64,000 bases of DNA from Sabellastarte sp. h YS-2021 (GCA_964017235.1 OZ024934.1:83046706-83110705); one strand, 5' to 3'. Shown: positions 21,771 through 36,700, counted from the stretch's first letter. Translations and numbers: made by a program. The notes: a model not told the origin generated them from the sequence alone.

Positions 21771-24700
21771 CTGTAGAATTAAAAATATTATGTAAGCTAA
21801 AAAGTGTAAATATTTTATATTATTTCAAGAGTTAAACTAGTCACAATAATACGAAAACTTCATTAAAGAGCCTCAATAACTGTAAATTTTTTTCAGATTT
21901 GATTCTCTAAATAAATGGTTGGCATCTTACCTAACTTTAAAAATGTTAATTATATAACCAAAATGACTGTATAGTGTGTGTTTTGTTTCTAGTACCTAAC
22001 AAAAAAGGAAATTTACTTGAAGATTGAATGTTTTAGCTGTAAGTTTGTGAATGGGAGGATTTAGACGCAGGGATGAGGTCTATTATATGTGGTCTAATAC
22101 TGTGGGAGCTGGATGAATTGGCCCTTCGCAAATCGGCCCCCCTAAAAAGGCTGTCCTGGACAAATCAGCCCTCTTAAAATTCGACCCTGGTCAAATCGTC
22201 CCAGAGTTTAAAAACGTTTGCAATTAGACTTTATTTATAGACCGGCAATCTTCAGGATTATTAAAACAGATAAATAAGCGGTCCTGTTCAACAGAGGCTG
22301 GATGCCTAAATTGAAATTGTGCATTAGCATCTGATCCATGTTAATTTTGACTACAGGGGTATAATTCTGTATAATTATGTATAGTGGTGAGAACTTTGGC
22401 CAAGTGTGATTAACACACATCAAAGATAATCCGATGCTGTAATCAATCCCTTTTAACATATATTCATTACATACTTATTTATGTCAGAATTATTAAAAAT
22501 ACAATTATATTAAATGCATAGCCTCTACAGATGGGGTCATAATTTTTGTGATCTTTTTGAGAACAATTGGCTTTTAATATATTTGCTATTGTATGATCAG
22601 TATTCTTTGTTAATAATCCCTATGCTTATATGTTAAACTGTTTTGTAACTTTTGTGATCTTTTGAGAACAATTGGCTTTAATTGATTAATATTTGTGTAT
22701 TATTTATATAACATTGTGTGATTAAAATCTGTGTAATATTTGCATAACTTTTGAGTCTAAGTTGAATATCCTTAATGTTTTATATTTTATTGGGAAGTTT
22801 TTACTTTACCGGTACGAGATTTCGTTGAGCGATAATCCGTTTTTTGCAATATTAACTTTTCCTTTGAATTTTATGGTAAATTTCACAATAAACTGGGTCA
22901 TACCGCAGGTATGACTGATTCTGCCCAAATATCACACACATATATTCATTTAACTATTACATTTTTGTCCAATCATAGTATTCATTCTCTCGTAAATTTT
23001 TATCTGCAGGCTGCCATTGTTGCTATGGAGATTGCTAAACCTGTTCCTTTGCCGTAGATTTAAAATGTTGGATAAATCATGTCTCTTTCAAGACTTGTGT
23101 ATGATGATATTTATGAAATTTGTAGAAATCATAATAAATTAATAAATTGGTTGCAAGAACAAAACATTTTAGCAGATTTTCAGGATATTTTGTGTGATAA
23201 GTGCTGTTCTGGATATTTTCATTTGGTGAAAGATAAATCCTATCCTAGTGATCAAGTGGTCTACAGATGTACTAATCGGAAGTGCAACTGCAAAAAATCT
23301 ATAAGAACCAATAGTTGGTTTGCAGGATCGCATTTGACTTTAAAACAGATTGTTAAATTAACTTATTACTGGGTATACAAACTTCCACAGAGTTTTGTGG
23401 AAGAAGAACTAAGGATTGGAAGTTGTACCACTCTTGTTGATTGGTATAGTTTTGCTAGGGAAGTTTGTCTCCAGATAGCCATTAGTGATAATGAACAGAT
23501 TGGTGGTGATGGAGTGGTAGTTGAGATTGATGAAAGTAAATTTGGAAAAAGGAAGTATAACAGAGGACGTAGAGTAGATGGTTGTTGGGTGTTTGGAGGT
23601 ATTGAAAGAGTTGCTAAAAAGTGTTTTTTTCAAATTGTTGATGATAGGTCTGCAGAAACCCTTATTCCTATTATTCGGAAATTCATAAAGAAAGGATCTA
23701 TTATTCATAGTGACTGTTGGAAATCATATTCTTGTCTTGAGGCTGAGGGATATTCACATTTTACTGTTAATCACAGTAAAGAATTTGTAGACAGTGAAAC
23801 TGGGGCTCACACACAAACCATAGAATCAACATGGCATGCCCTTAAGTCAAGCCTTCCAAAATCTGGAACCCAAAAACAACTGTATGATGGATATTTTTGG
23901 GAGTATGTGATCAGGAAAAAATATCTAAATAGTGCCAGTGACAAATTTTTAGAATTTTTTGATCTTATAAAGAAGGTGTATAACCCAAACTCTTCATTGG
24001 AAAACAAAGAAAATAGCTTCTTTGACACCAGCTGTGATCTCTTTGATTAAGGTATTATATTAGTTAGAATATGCTATATTGATTTTGGGGGGTTTGGGGG
24101 GGGGGGGGGTGTCCCCCCAACATACCACACTTGTTTATGGTTCTTCAGTAAAATAAATATCGAATGAAATTTTCTGCGAATCTCTCAAAACAATATGGCG
24201 GATCTCGTACCGGTAAAGTAAAATTGCTCCATTTTATTTTATGACAAATTTTATTTTTGAATTAAACTTAAAAGAATAATGAATATTTATTCACTCTTTT
24301 GTTAGTTTTAACACTTAGATTGTGGTAATGTAAACAAAATTATAGGCTGATATAGAATAAATTAGGAATGCCATTGTTATTCCTGAGTAAATACATAGAT
24401 ATTTAATATTTATAGGCATTAACATCTAGGGGTCAATTTGACCAGGTTAATATTTCCAGGGGCTGATTTGACTAGGATCCTTTTTCTGGGGGGGGGGGGG
24501 GGGGGGATTTAACAGGTAAACGTCCGAATTGTCTATGATTCAGTACTATTACTATTACAGTTCAATCTATTTCTGTCACTATTATATTGCCATCTCTTAC
24601 TTCTATTACTTTCTGTAACTCTGTTTTAAATACAAACAAAATAAAGTTTGATGTTTTACTAAAATTACTGACAAATGTATACCTTCCATGATAAACAAGT

Positions 24701-27700
24701 CATAAAAGTTTTAGTTTAAGAAATGGTACTTATTTTAAGAGAGAGAGAGAAATATGCTGAAGATTTATTGGTTTAAAATATTAGTAAACACTTGAAAATA
24801 CTCCAGGTTAAGTTTAAATGTAAAGCACTTTAATTTACTTTAACAGTAGAGTGAAAAATTATATTGAAAGCGTTAGTACATGATTTTTGTATATAGAATA
24901 TTGCTTGGTATAAACCATGGAAGAAATCTTTAATAATAGGATAAAATTACCAAGTTTAGGATTTTTATGTTCAGTCTATACATGTTGTGCTTCACAAAGA
25001 CTTAGGTGGTGTAAAGGTAATCAATTTCACAGTGTATTTGATGTGCACATATATGTAATTTGTAATGAAGGCTGCTAGATACAAAAGGAAAATGTTTTTT
25101 GTGGACTTTACTTTACGTGGAATTTTTTTTTCATATTGGCACAAAGAGGTCCACATTACGGTAAAAGTTACGTGGTGCAACTTTGGATATATTTGACATA
25201 ATGTGCACTGAAGAAAAATATTTGATTGAATACTGGTACTTGGGGTACTTAGAACTCTGTGGTTTATGAGGGAATTTTGATTTACTGGAACTGGTGATAG
25301 CCGTGTGTCAATTCAAACAAAGGATACATTTTGATGTGTAGGTCAAGTGGGATTAAATGGCTTCCACTAAGCAATGGATATTTGAAGCAGAGCAGTTTTC
25401 CAAAGAGAATGTGGCAAAAATACAGAAGGTAAGAAACAGTTACATATGCTACTTAAAGTTTTATTATTTTTTTTATTTTATTAATTAACTTTAAATATAA
25501 CTTTGAGATAAATTTCTTGTTTACGTAATTCATATTTTATATGTAATGTGAAACATATGTCATGTTGGGTGAGTTTTTTTTTCTGTGCAGTCTCAGAAAA
25601 AATGGGCCAAATAATCAATGTTTAAGAACTGTCATTAAATTTAGGCCATGTCATACAGGTGTTCCACTGGAGCTGACCAATTGGTAACTAGGTATTTTTG
25701 AAGAGTCGGGACCAATGTTTACAAATAAACAAATACTGCATGATGCCCAATTATTTGAACAACAAGTATGCACTGATTTCCTCCATCCCTTAAAACTATG
25801 TGTAGTAACAGAACTTTGTCAGTGTGCTGAAGGAGTTGTTAAACTCCATGAAGCATGTGATATCATTATGAATGATGAATAATTCATTACTTGTAAGTAA
25901 AGTACTTGCACAAATTATTTTACAGAGCAGTAAAACAGACCCATTTTGTGAAGGCTGATATGTACAAGTGAAAAGCAGGATCAACTGTGGTGTAGGCTCA
26001 CAGGTAATGGCATTACTATTCACAGTAAATTTTAGATGATTTCAATTAAAATAATAGGCTCGACTGAAGAATTCCCCTGATGGAAGTAGAAATATGTTTA
26101 TAATTAGAATTTTTCAGTAATGAATATTCATGAGGTAATGTTTTAAAAATAAATTAAAGATGTAACAAAAAGAAATATATATTAGCAAATGGGCGACAGG
26201 TCAACAAAGTATGCAATGCAAAATCATACATTATGAATAACATTTTGTCTTAGGGTGACAGGTAAACTAAGTTTAGAAATTGAAACCTGTTGCTGGAGAC
26301 CTTGAGAAATTGGACAAAATGTGAATTACACATATTAGATCTACACATTTTTTAAGCGACCCATCCCTAAGAATAATATTTAAGCGGTATAAATTCATTG
26401 CAACTTTAATGTACTCATTTATACTTACAGATTTTTTTCTGTGTGTTAACTGAGATGACTGAGAAATGATCACACCATCCATTCCAAGCCCTGAATTAGC
26501 TTATGATGAAGGAAAATTCAAGTGTGGACTCAAAATGTCTTCTGACAGCTGATAGCAGTTGTGATACTATACTGATATAATTAGTAGCCAAGGTGATGAT
26601 GGATAGAAATTGTTTTTAGGACATTCCATATCCAAAATCTGGGTTTTGCGTCAAGTGGAGTCATTGACTTATGTTACATTTGCAATTGTTGTAAGCAGAC
26701 TGACTAAGTTTAGTGTAACATCTTTCTTTCAACAGAAGTGCCAATATGAAGCCTTTTTGTAATATATGTGATAAATGATGTAGTTTTGGAATAACAGCAG
26801 CAAAGTGTACAGACAGAAAGGCAGAAAGAAACTGATTTCATTAACCCTCTCTGATGGTAATCATCATTCATCACGTATCAAAAAGGATCAGTATGTGGGA
26901 TTATGAATTACTGTTAATAAAATACTTGTGCTAGATGACATGGTATATTTGTTATCTTTGGTAAATATGTGGATGTAATGAAATAAATTATCTAAAATCA
27001 TGAAATAGTGTTGAAAATGTTAAAACCATGAAGAAGATGATATGGTACTGAAATGCTATGTAGCTTTGACAGACAGAAACCTCAGCCTGTATGTATAATT
27101 GGACGGCACCACGGACATTTGGGAAATTGCTCATCATTTTAAAATTGTAATTGTATTTATACTTAGCGAAATATCTCCATATACTACAGGACTCAAAGTG
27201 CTATTTAATTTAACCTATCCGACTGCACAGGTACAGCCTCAACTCACAAGTAACTGACATTCCCCTAACTGGAAGATAGAGGCTCAAGGATGACCATTTA
27301 TCAACGTCCATGAGGTTCTTTAGCCTGCCACTGGGGATAGGACCCAGGTGACAGAGGACCGCCATTTTAAGTGGTCATTTGAGCCACTATGTATCATCTG
27401 CCTGTACCTGGGTTTGAACCCAGGTCCTCTGAGTTCCTAGACAAATCTGTTACCTGCTAGGTCACAGTGGCACATAAAAGTAAGAAAATTTGATAAAATC
27501 CATGTTTTGGTTGGACTTGAACACCCACAAACTTACAAGCATAAAGGGCATCAAATATGTTGCCATGGCAAAAGCTGTTTCAAATAATTATGTTGACCCA
27601 AACCTAATCATCTACAGATCATCTTGAGGTAAACATATCTTGAAATTTTGGTGAAAATCCAATGTTTGACTGTAGAACACCTATACCAATTTACATTTTA

Positions 27701-30700
27701 ATAATCAGAAAAAGTGTCGCCATGGCAACAGTTGTAGGCAAATGTTTTCCAAAACCTAATCATCTCGAGATTCACTAGGGTTAAACATATCCTGAAAAAA
27801 TGGTGAAAATCTATGCATGGGTTCTGGCTGTGGAATACCCATAAATTTTAAGACTGAAAATGTTAAAAGTGTTGCCATGACAACAGCCCTTGCTAGATAT
27901 GACCCAAAACCTAATCTTTTCTCCATATCTTCTCAGGTTAAATGTATCCTGAAAATTTGGTGAAAATCAGTGTTTGGATTAAGTCTTTAGAGCACCCATA
28001 AACAACGACTTAAAATTTTAAGTGTTGCTATGGCAACAGTCATTGTCAGATATGCACAAAAACACCAAATCATCTCTAGATCCTATTAGGTTAACATATC
28101 CTGAAAATTTATTGTACACTGTAAACAAAGAGTTTAGAGGGAGTTGCCAGGGTAAACATAAATGTAAACAAAAAAAGTAGTTCCGTGACATACAACAGTG
28201 ACACCTGGTGAATGGAACATGAAACTGAAAACAGGTGCTTGTAACATGTCCACTGACCCTTAATAAGAAATACAGTGAGACCATTATACTTTAAATAAAA
28301 CAAGTAAACACTTTCATACGCAGAGTATAAATATGGTTTTTAGTTTTCATTGAAGTATAATCGATTTATTATGTAATATCTTTTATGTAAAATAACACAA
28401 TTTGCATTAAATAAACCATAGCAATACAAATAGTTAAAAATTTATTTAATGCACCTTCTTACAATTCAATTTGAGTGAAGCAATGTGAAATCTTCATAGA
28501 GACCTGGTGAACAAGTTATTCAATGTAATAGTAATAGAAAAGTAATAGATTACAGATTACTTTGCAAAAAATTACTATTACATTTTAAAAATTTCGATCT
28601 TTCGCTATTACTATTACATTTAAATCTAAGCAGTTCTATTACTTTTCTATTACTTCTGTTACATTGGGCCCATCCCTGTTTGGATGCACTTAACTTCACA
28701 GTGTGGGTGTTATTAAAGTGTGTTTTTACAAGGATTTTGGATAGTTTAAATAGTAAAATTCACTGGATCTACATAAATAAACAGTGTAGATTCAACTGGT
28801 GTGGACACATTTGATAAATCACTATTTAAAAAAGCAAAAAGAAAACTTTCAAGAGATTGTCCAAAAGAACGGTAAAAAGAAAGCTAGCAAACCAAGATGG
28901 TAGCAATCCCATTAAGTGAAATCATTGAAGTAGAACAAGACCCACATGAAGGTGACTTATTGGTACCCTCCACATTATAATGGAAGAAATAAAAGAGCTG
29001 AAGTAGGGACAAAAACAAATAGCAACACAAATTTCTGAACAAATTGAGACTAAGATTAATACCCTCAGAGATGAATTGAAGAAAGAAATTAGTACATAAA
29101 TTAACCACTCTGAAAACTATGTGATGAATGAATGGACCTTGTTAAATGACACAATTGCAAAGCTCAGTGACAAAGTGGACCAACAAGCTAAAGAGATTGA
29201 ACAACTGAAAATATGTGCACCAGGAAAAGACATTGACTCTTTGAAAAACACTGATGTCACTGTGGTTGTTAGTGGCTTACCAAAATACCCACAGGAAAAC
29301 CCCCTTCTGATTGTAGATGATCTGGTTGGTAACTTTGGCTCAGACTCCTATCATGTTCCAATTATGCAACAAGTTAAGGTTGTCAAAGCTGCTAGATTGC
29401 CTCATAGGAATAGGTCAAAGCCACCACTGATGAAAATCAGCTTCAAGATGCTAGATCAAAGAAAGTTAGTACTGGCCAACAACAGAATTCTTCAACACTC
29501 GGTGTTCAACAGAGTATTCATGAGGTCCAGTAAATCACATGAAGTATGCGTATTGGAGATGAACACTTGGACCATACGTGAAAACTCGGCCCTAGGAAAT
29601 AATTACAGAATCAACTGAATGGGAAAGTTAGTCCCTAAGGATAGAATATCTGATAATGGTAAACATTCTGGAAGTAACAATGGACCACAGACTATGAGAC
29701 CTGAATGGAACATTTTTAATGCTTCTCAGCCCAACGCTTGTCCCAAACCAGCTGGTAATACAACTTCAAATCCCCCATCCCATTCCAGAGCAGCTTCAGG
29801 CACAGTGCTACTTGCAGATCATTCTACTCAGTACAACCTCCAAGGGAACTCGCAACCTCAAAGCAGCTCCCTTTTTGATCAGTCAGTGCATTGAAACATT
29901 TACCAACCTATCAATATCTGCGTGTGGAATGAGAATGTTTGGACAGAATCAAAAATTGAGCTAAGACAAAATATCATTAAAGGTGTAAATCCAGATATCT
30001 TATGCCTTTCTGTAACACACCTTCCAATTGCTGAAAATATTAGTGTCTCTGGTTTTACTTGGATAGATAATAATAGAAAATTTGTAAATCTATGTGCACC
30101 TAAACCTTCAGGAAGAATAGGGATACTAAGCAATCAATGTTTACGGGCTACATATGATATAAACATTTTAAATAAACAACATGTTGGCAGTTTAGCAGTT
30201 GAATTTAAAGATAAGTATACAGACTTTAGTGTTGTAGTAATTACACGTTATTTGTCACCAGGAAATTCAGTCTGGGGTAGAAATGCTTCTAGTTTTTTTG
30301 TAAACTTGTTATCTCTTGTATATACATGTTCTTTTGCTGATATAATAATTATTTGTGTAGACTTTAAGGCCAGAATAGGCTGTACTTTGGACTTTATTCC
30401 AGATATTGATAACGTCAATTTTAGGCTAGTTATTGATCAAATTCACGTGGTAGGTCCTTTACAGAATTCCTGATAGAAGGAAAAATGTGTTTTAAATGGA
30501 CTTTTTGAAAAAGAAAAAGATAATTACACATTTATATCACCAAGAGGACAGTCAGTGGTAGATTATTTTGTAGTCCCTCATGAATGTTTGTAGTAGTGTA
30601 GGGAGTTTTCTGTTAAAACAGTTAGTGACATTGTTTCTGAGTACAAACTGAAGGAAATTGTTTCAAATAACTGCAAACTTACAGACCACTCTATTTTAAG

Positions 30701-33700
30701 TGCTAAAATAAACATGTCAGGGGCCACGATAGCAGAGTGGTAATTCTCTCGCCTCCCACCTCTGAGATCTCCCACCTCAAGTAACACTCTCGCCTCCCAC
30801 CTGTGAGATCTCCCACCTCAAGTAACACTCTTGACTCCCACCTCTGAGATCTCTCACCTCAAGTGGGAAAGCTGGTAGTTGCTTGCCGTTGGTCGGCAGT
30901 TTACAGTACAGAACCTTGACCAACTGTATGCACTGGTTTCCTCTGCCCTTCCAACTACCCGTCGTGATATGACCTGAAATACCTTAAAGATGTAAGATTT
31001 AAAACATACACTAAACTTTATAACACACATGTATGTCCTATTCTTGACTATTGTGCTTCTGTATGTGGTTCCAAAAACAGTGCACAGTGTGACAGTGTCC
31101 AAAACAAGGCAATACAATATTTCCTGGGTGTTCATAAATTTACCCCTCTGGCAGCAATAAATGGAGAAATGGGATGGCTCCCTTGCAAATATAGGCACTA
31201 TCTATGTATGCTTAGACTGTGGAACTGTGTGATAAAAATGGACTCTAGCAAAATTACTAAAAAAGTTTTTCTATGGGATCATGAAAAATGCACAACAAAT
31301 TGGTCAAATACTTGGGATAATAAACATACAGAATCATTTTACTTCTAAACTCCTGTTAATACTAAAGACGTAAAGGGGCTATTTATGGTGAAAACAGAGA
31401 ATGATTGGAAGCTAGAGTTGGAATCAAAGCCTAAATGAAGAGTTTACAAAACTTTTAAAAATAAATATGAAACAGAAAACACATACATATCAAAATCAAA
31501 AATATTACTGTTAGTTCAATTCAGAACAGGAATGTTGCCACTAAGAATAGAAACTAGAAGGTGTCATCTTATAAAGGACACTAGTTCCAATAAACTTAGA
31601 AAATTAAATGTTGATGAGCGTACTTGCCTATTATGAAAATCAAAGTAGTGGATGAAATACACTTTTTGTGTAACTGTGTTGCCTATGAAAATCTATGTTC
31701 AAACCTGTTTAGATCAGTTGTACAAAATACTCCACAGTTTTACAGTTTTTCGGACAATGGAATTTTTTTAACAATTGTCAATACATACAAGAAACAGCTG
31801 GTTGATTCTATTTACAAAGCATGGAGAATAAGACAGAACTGGCTTAATAAATAGAACATACTTGTTCGTTCTATGTTGGTGTGTGTCATATTTTCTGCAG
31901 TAGATATACTTTGTCATTAATATAATTTTACTATTTGGTAAAATTTTCTTCTCAACAACATCTTTTGCCTAATGCTGGTAATATTGTAATTTATCTAACA
32001 CTATAACCATGTTAATTATTGTCTTGATTAAGAGAGACTTATAAGTCCTTCAGGGCTGGGCAACGTTGTATTTCTGCTTGTTATCTCATTTGTATGTTGT
32101 ATATTGCATGTCACTATAATAAATAAATAAAATAAATACATATTAGTCTGTTTGACCTTGATCATTTGGTGGATCAAGTACATTTAAAATGAGGCCCCTA
32201 CTACAAACAAATCTTAGAAGAAGGTATGTAAACTATTATAACTCAATGAAACATATAATGCATTTCAACAGAGACTGTTAACTTTGACTGGATTTAGTAG
32301 CAGGGATGATGATTCTAGCTTGCAACGTCACATTATGCTTGTCTTCTTTACATATTTAGTAACAATGACAACATTTTACACTTTCTCCGAGATGTTAGGT
32401 TGTGTATGTGGCGACTTTTTAAAAAATCCAGATTACCGCCCCTCTGTCACATGTTTTTTTTTGCAAGTTCACCCTTAGCAAAAATCATCTCTGCCTTTAA
32501 CTCATTGTAGTATCACTTTTATGCAGATGATATCCAGACTACTTTCAGCCATGTCGCGAAGTGCCAAAGTGAGATCATATGGGTGAATTCAAACAGCCTC
32601 AAACTTTATCCTGCTAAGACAGAGTTTATGGTGTTTGGAGCAGCAGTATATTTGAAAAAGGTTATAACCCATACTCCCAACATACATACTGAGTGAGAGG
32701 TTTGTTGCTGTTAAATCAATGTAGAACCTGGATGTCATTTTTGAAACAGATTAGACAGTGCTTACCAAAGAAGCCGGCTATCTTGACTGCAAATGCACTT
32801 GTCAGTAGCAGACAGGACTACTGTAAGTTACTATATTGGGTTTATTTAAAGGGAACCTGAAAATATTGCAGCATTTACAAATTGCATTGGCAAGAGTTGT
32901 CAAAGGTTCTCATAAGTGGCCCAAATCACCGGTACTGAAGTCTCTACATTGGCTTCTTGTTAAACATCAATTTCAAAACTGTATCCCTCATTTAGAAATA
33001 CATGGATTCTGGTCTGCTGCAGTGCTTCCATTGAATTATTACACATCCTCTGTCAATACCAGACGTGCTGTGGCCACAAAAAGTTATAAGAGGTTCCCCC
33101 TTTAATCCTTGGTATCATAATTCCAAAACTCATTTTGGTGGATACTTTGCTAATGACAGACCCAGGCTTTGGAAGAGCCTCCCACTTGCTATATGATCTG
33201 CCCCTACATTGACATCTTTCAGTTGTAAGCTTTAGCTCACCTCTGTCATGAATCCTATCTTCCATGGTATCTTCCCCACTAGTTGCACAAACACATTATG
33301 ATGCAAACTTTTTCTTTGGACTTATGATTTTGATTGTCGCACCTTAGAATTTGATACACATCAAAACTAAGCACAATAAATTTATTTATTTGGGGTTTTA
33401 TGTCACTTTTAACATTGTACAGGTAATATCATGACAGGTAGTTTTGTCGGCAGAGGAAACCAGTACATACAGTTGGTCAAGATTCTGTACTGTAAACTGC
33501 CATTAATTGGTAAGTAACTACAAATTTTGCAACATAAGGTCCAGGATTTGAACTGCCGACCTCAGAGGTCGGAGGCAAGTGTGTTACCATTGTACTAAGT
33601 GCAATAAAAGTTTGTAAATAAAAATAATAAGATTAGATGGAGATTAGATTGGGGTTAGCACCACAATGGATATAGTTCCATACTTGAGCACATAATTGTC

Positions 33701-36700
33701 GTGACTCACTCATGCAAATGTAACATATGTGTAAGATCAAGGCCAATAGAATATTTTAAAACATGCATACTTTGAGAGACTTACCTGAAAGAGTCAGTCT
33801 GTTGAAAGTGTGTCTTTTGAGACAACCCTTGTAAGAATTTGTCTGATACCATTTAAGTTGAAATGGTTTTTGGTATCATTAGTTTATTTCCACGTTCCTG
33901 TTACATGAAGCCACTCTGAATAGGTTTCCAACCTGCTTCAGATTTATTTATCTTCACAATTGTGTTAGTACAAATTGATACACCGAGAAAAAGGATAATT
34001 GGCATATGTAGAGAATCTTAAATCTACTATTTAAGTTTAAAGGACCAGGATAATGTGTTTTGACTCATCGAGTGGTAACACTTATATACTAACAGTTCAG
34101 ACTGTTTTTTAAAATGAACTGTCTGTGAATTAACTGTAATTACAACACTTTAATATTTGAAGTGTTTTTTTCAACAAGTGTTCTTTCATGGTTTTTAAGC
34201 TTAATAACCAGAGTCATCATTAATTGGCAGGAATTTGTAAACTACATGGGCTCAGTTAGCCTGAACAATTAAAAATACTTTTTTATTTATAAGATAAGAC
34301 TGACATTGAAAATAGCTGCCACAAAGTCAATCAACGGAGAATTGTTTAATCTTAAAATACATTAAAGGTTTTGTTCATGCCTTTAAATAACAGACAACAA
34401 ATAATAGTCATTTAATTAATGTTCCTATTTTTAGAAATCTCTGTATTTAAATAATAAATTTTTCTTGCAACATCTTATTAATAAATACATGTTTTTCACA
34501 TCATGTTGTTTATTCTGTTGTGAATAAGATGTTAAAATAGGGATAAAATGAATTATATGTGTTAACACTTTGAATTCCACAAAAAATCTTCCTTCGTCTT
34601 AATTCCCTTGTATTTAGGTGAAATACATCAATATGGCACAATGGATAATAAAATGGCATAAAACTTACCATCACACGAGTATTCCTCCCTTCGCCAATTC
34701 AAAATTTCTTGTTTTAATTCAAAAGTAGCTCTTACATAGGCTATCTTTGTGCTGTGGTTCATCCAGTCTGCACTTCTATACACTGGTAGACATAACATAT
34801 AGTTCAAATACTGCGGTACCTTTGACATATCCATTCTGTGTGATGACATAGGTTTTGATTTTAGGTTATTAGCATGTGTAACCCATTTGTAGTCATCCTG
34901 TGGAGTTTTATTCAATATCATCTGTTGCTTGTGAAATGAGTCACAAATTGATTCACTGAACTGACTGGTTGTTGGTGTAGACCTGAAATGACGTTTTTGA
35001 TATTGAAGTTCTTTCAAATAAAGAATATTGTATTCGAAGTCCAAAGGAATAAATTGAACCGATTGTGCAATGACATGCCATGGTCTTGTAAGTGAGTGGT
35101 TGAAACATACTAATATACTAGATGAAATCTTTTCAGTTATTCAAAATTTATGTTAGACTCCTGTTTTGTTTTCCAGGCAGGGGTGTTGAATTTTTTAAAA
35201 TCTGAGGATCACTCATTTTTACATTATTTCACCAGCAGGTGAATGAAGGGTTTTTTAGAGTTGAAAAGTCGTATGTGAGTATGGATGGATTAAATATAAT
35301 TGTTAATCCTTTATCATTATTTGCATTGAAATTATTTGTCTATCTTTTCTAGTAAATATATGATTGATTGAAACGAGATTGTTACATTAATTCAACTATT
35401 GAATTTATATGTTTCATTTTTGTAAGGGTTAATACAATTGATTGACCTGCAATATTACATGTGGTAAATAATTTGATAAGCTACAAGCGAGATGATTGAT
35501 ATTGAAATAAAGTTGCTACATAAATTCAATTATTGAATTTATTTGTTCATTTTTTTGTAATAGCTGATACAATTGATTGACGTACAATGTTAAATATAGT
35601 AAACAATTTGACAAGCTACAAGTCAAAACTACTGTCATGAAAATTATACCCTTTTTGGCGGAGGTAATGAAGTCAGGTGTATATTATAATTTGTTTATCT
35701 GCAATATGCCGTATTTTACATAAATACTATGTCAAAAAACTGGATAATATTTGTTATGTATAGTGTAGTGCATTAATGTGGATATTCAGTATCCTACAGA
35801 CTAATATTGCACAAATTGCTCATCTCTCTTGAAAGAATCTATAAAATATATGCACAAAATGGGTGTTTTCCCATTAGATATTACAAAATGAAAGCGTGCA
35901 AATTTTGTATAGGTCTGACATTTGTGTCGCATTGGTCGGTATATTAAAATTGTAATGTCCCAACATAAACTTTGATTGTTCAATATTCAGCCATTTTTCA
36001 GCACATACCTTCAGTCGGTCTAATATATTCAAACTTGAACCAATCGTAATGTCCGGTATAAACCTATATCTGTAAATGCTGTCAATTGACCGGTTGTGTG
36101 TGGATTTAGGGAGCTGATTTCATATTTTTATCAAATGAATCTCACACCTAATTTACAAAAGATCAAAACAATTTGTTTTTAAATTATGCCAAATTATGAA
36201 GCCAAGCAGTATTTAATCAGAATGTGTATTTGTAACAATCTTCTTTGTCATCTTTATTTGCCATACCTTTCAGTTGTTTTAGTTACGACATCTTCAAGCA
36301 CTTCCATCACTTTTGTAGGCAGGTGAAGCAGCAATTTGGGATCTGCCCATACACTTCTATGATTGGTAAATGGAGACATGGTGACCGTCTGATCTGTAGA
36401 ATAACATAAACCTATTCAGGGTCTCTTGTAGACATCTGGAGGCTAAGGCATGAAAATAAACCTGGGTTTACAAGGAGACAAAGAATAAAACTCGGACTTG
36501 TTCAAGCTAGACTTGATTTTTGGCTTATTTCAGTTCAACTTGAATAACTAGTGAAATGTGTCAGGGTTGCACCTGGTAAAAGTTCTGATCACAGTATAAT
36601 ATCTTTAGAACTTAAACTAATTGAAAGCCCTCAAAGGGGAAAAGGGTTTTGGAAATTTAACAATGATCTCCTGAATAATAATGCATATGTACATTTAATA

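Larger units (their letters stand above)
28980..32140 (+). mobile_element. LINE retrotransposon, internally deleted (ORF1, endonuclease, then 3' end)
   Basis: The order is a coiled-coil ORF1 (28980-29894), an APE-type endonuclease start of ORF2 (about 29895-30720), a SINE (30719-30979), then the C-terminal part of ORF2 (about 30980-31854) and a 3' region ending in AATAAATAAATAAAATAAATA at about 32117-32140. The RT domain itself is missing. The clade was not assigned. It lies in RecA intron 3, antisense to the receptor. Confidence 0.8.

Noticed and set aside
23409..24028. Antisense ORFs over the Merlin transposase
   Set aside because: They mirror the codons of the plus-strand transposase and have no recognisable domain.
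22797..24232. Target duplication ATTG next to the Merlin ends
   Set aside because: Only four bases match, while Merlin normally makes 8-9; not enough to claim.
27540..28110. CRISPR-like regular spacing
   Set aside because: The repeated unit is about 155 bp and degenerate with no short repeat/unique spacer pattern, in a eukaryotic genome.
28018..28303. Overlapping minus-strand ORFs with Phe/Leu-rich residues
   Set aside because: They arise from the last unit of the 155-bp tandem array and adjoining AT-rich DNA.
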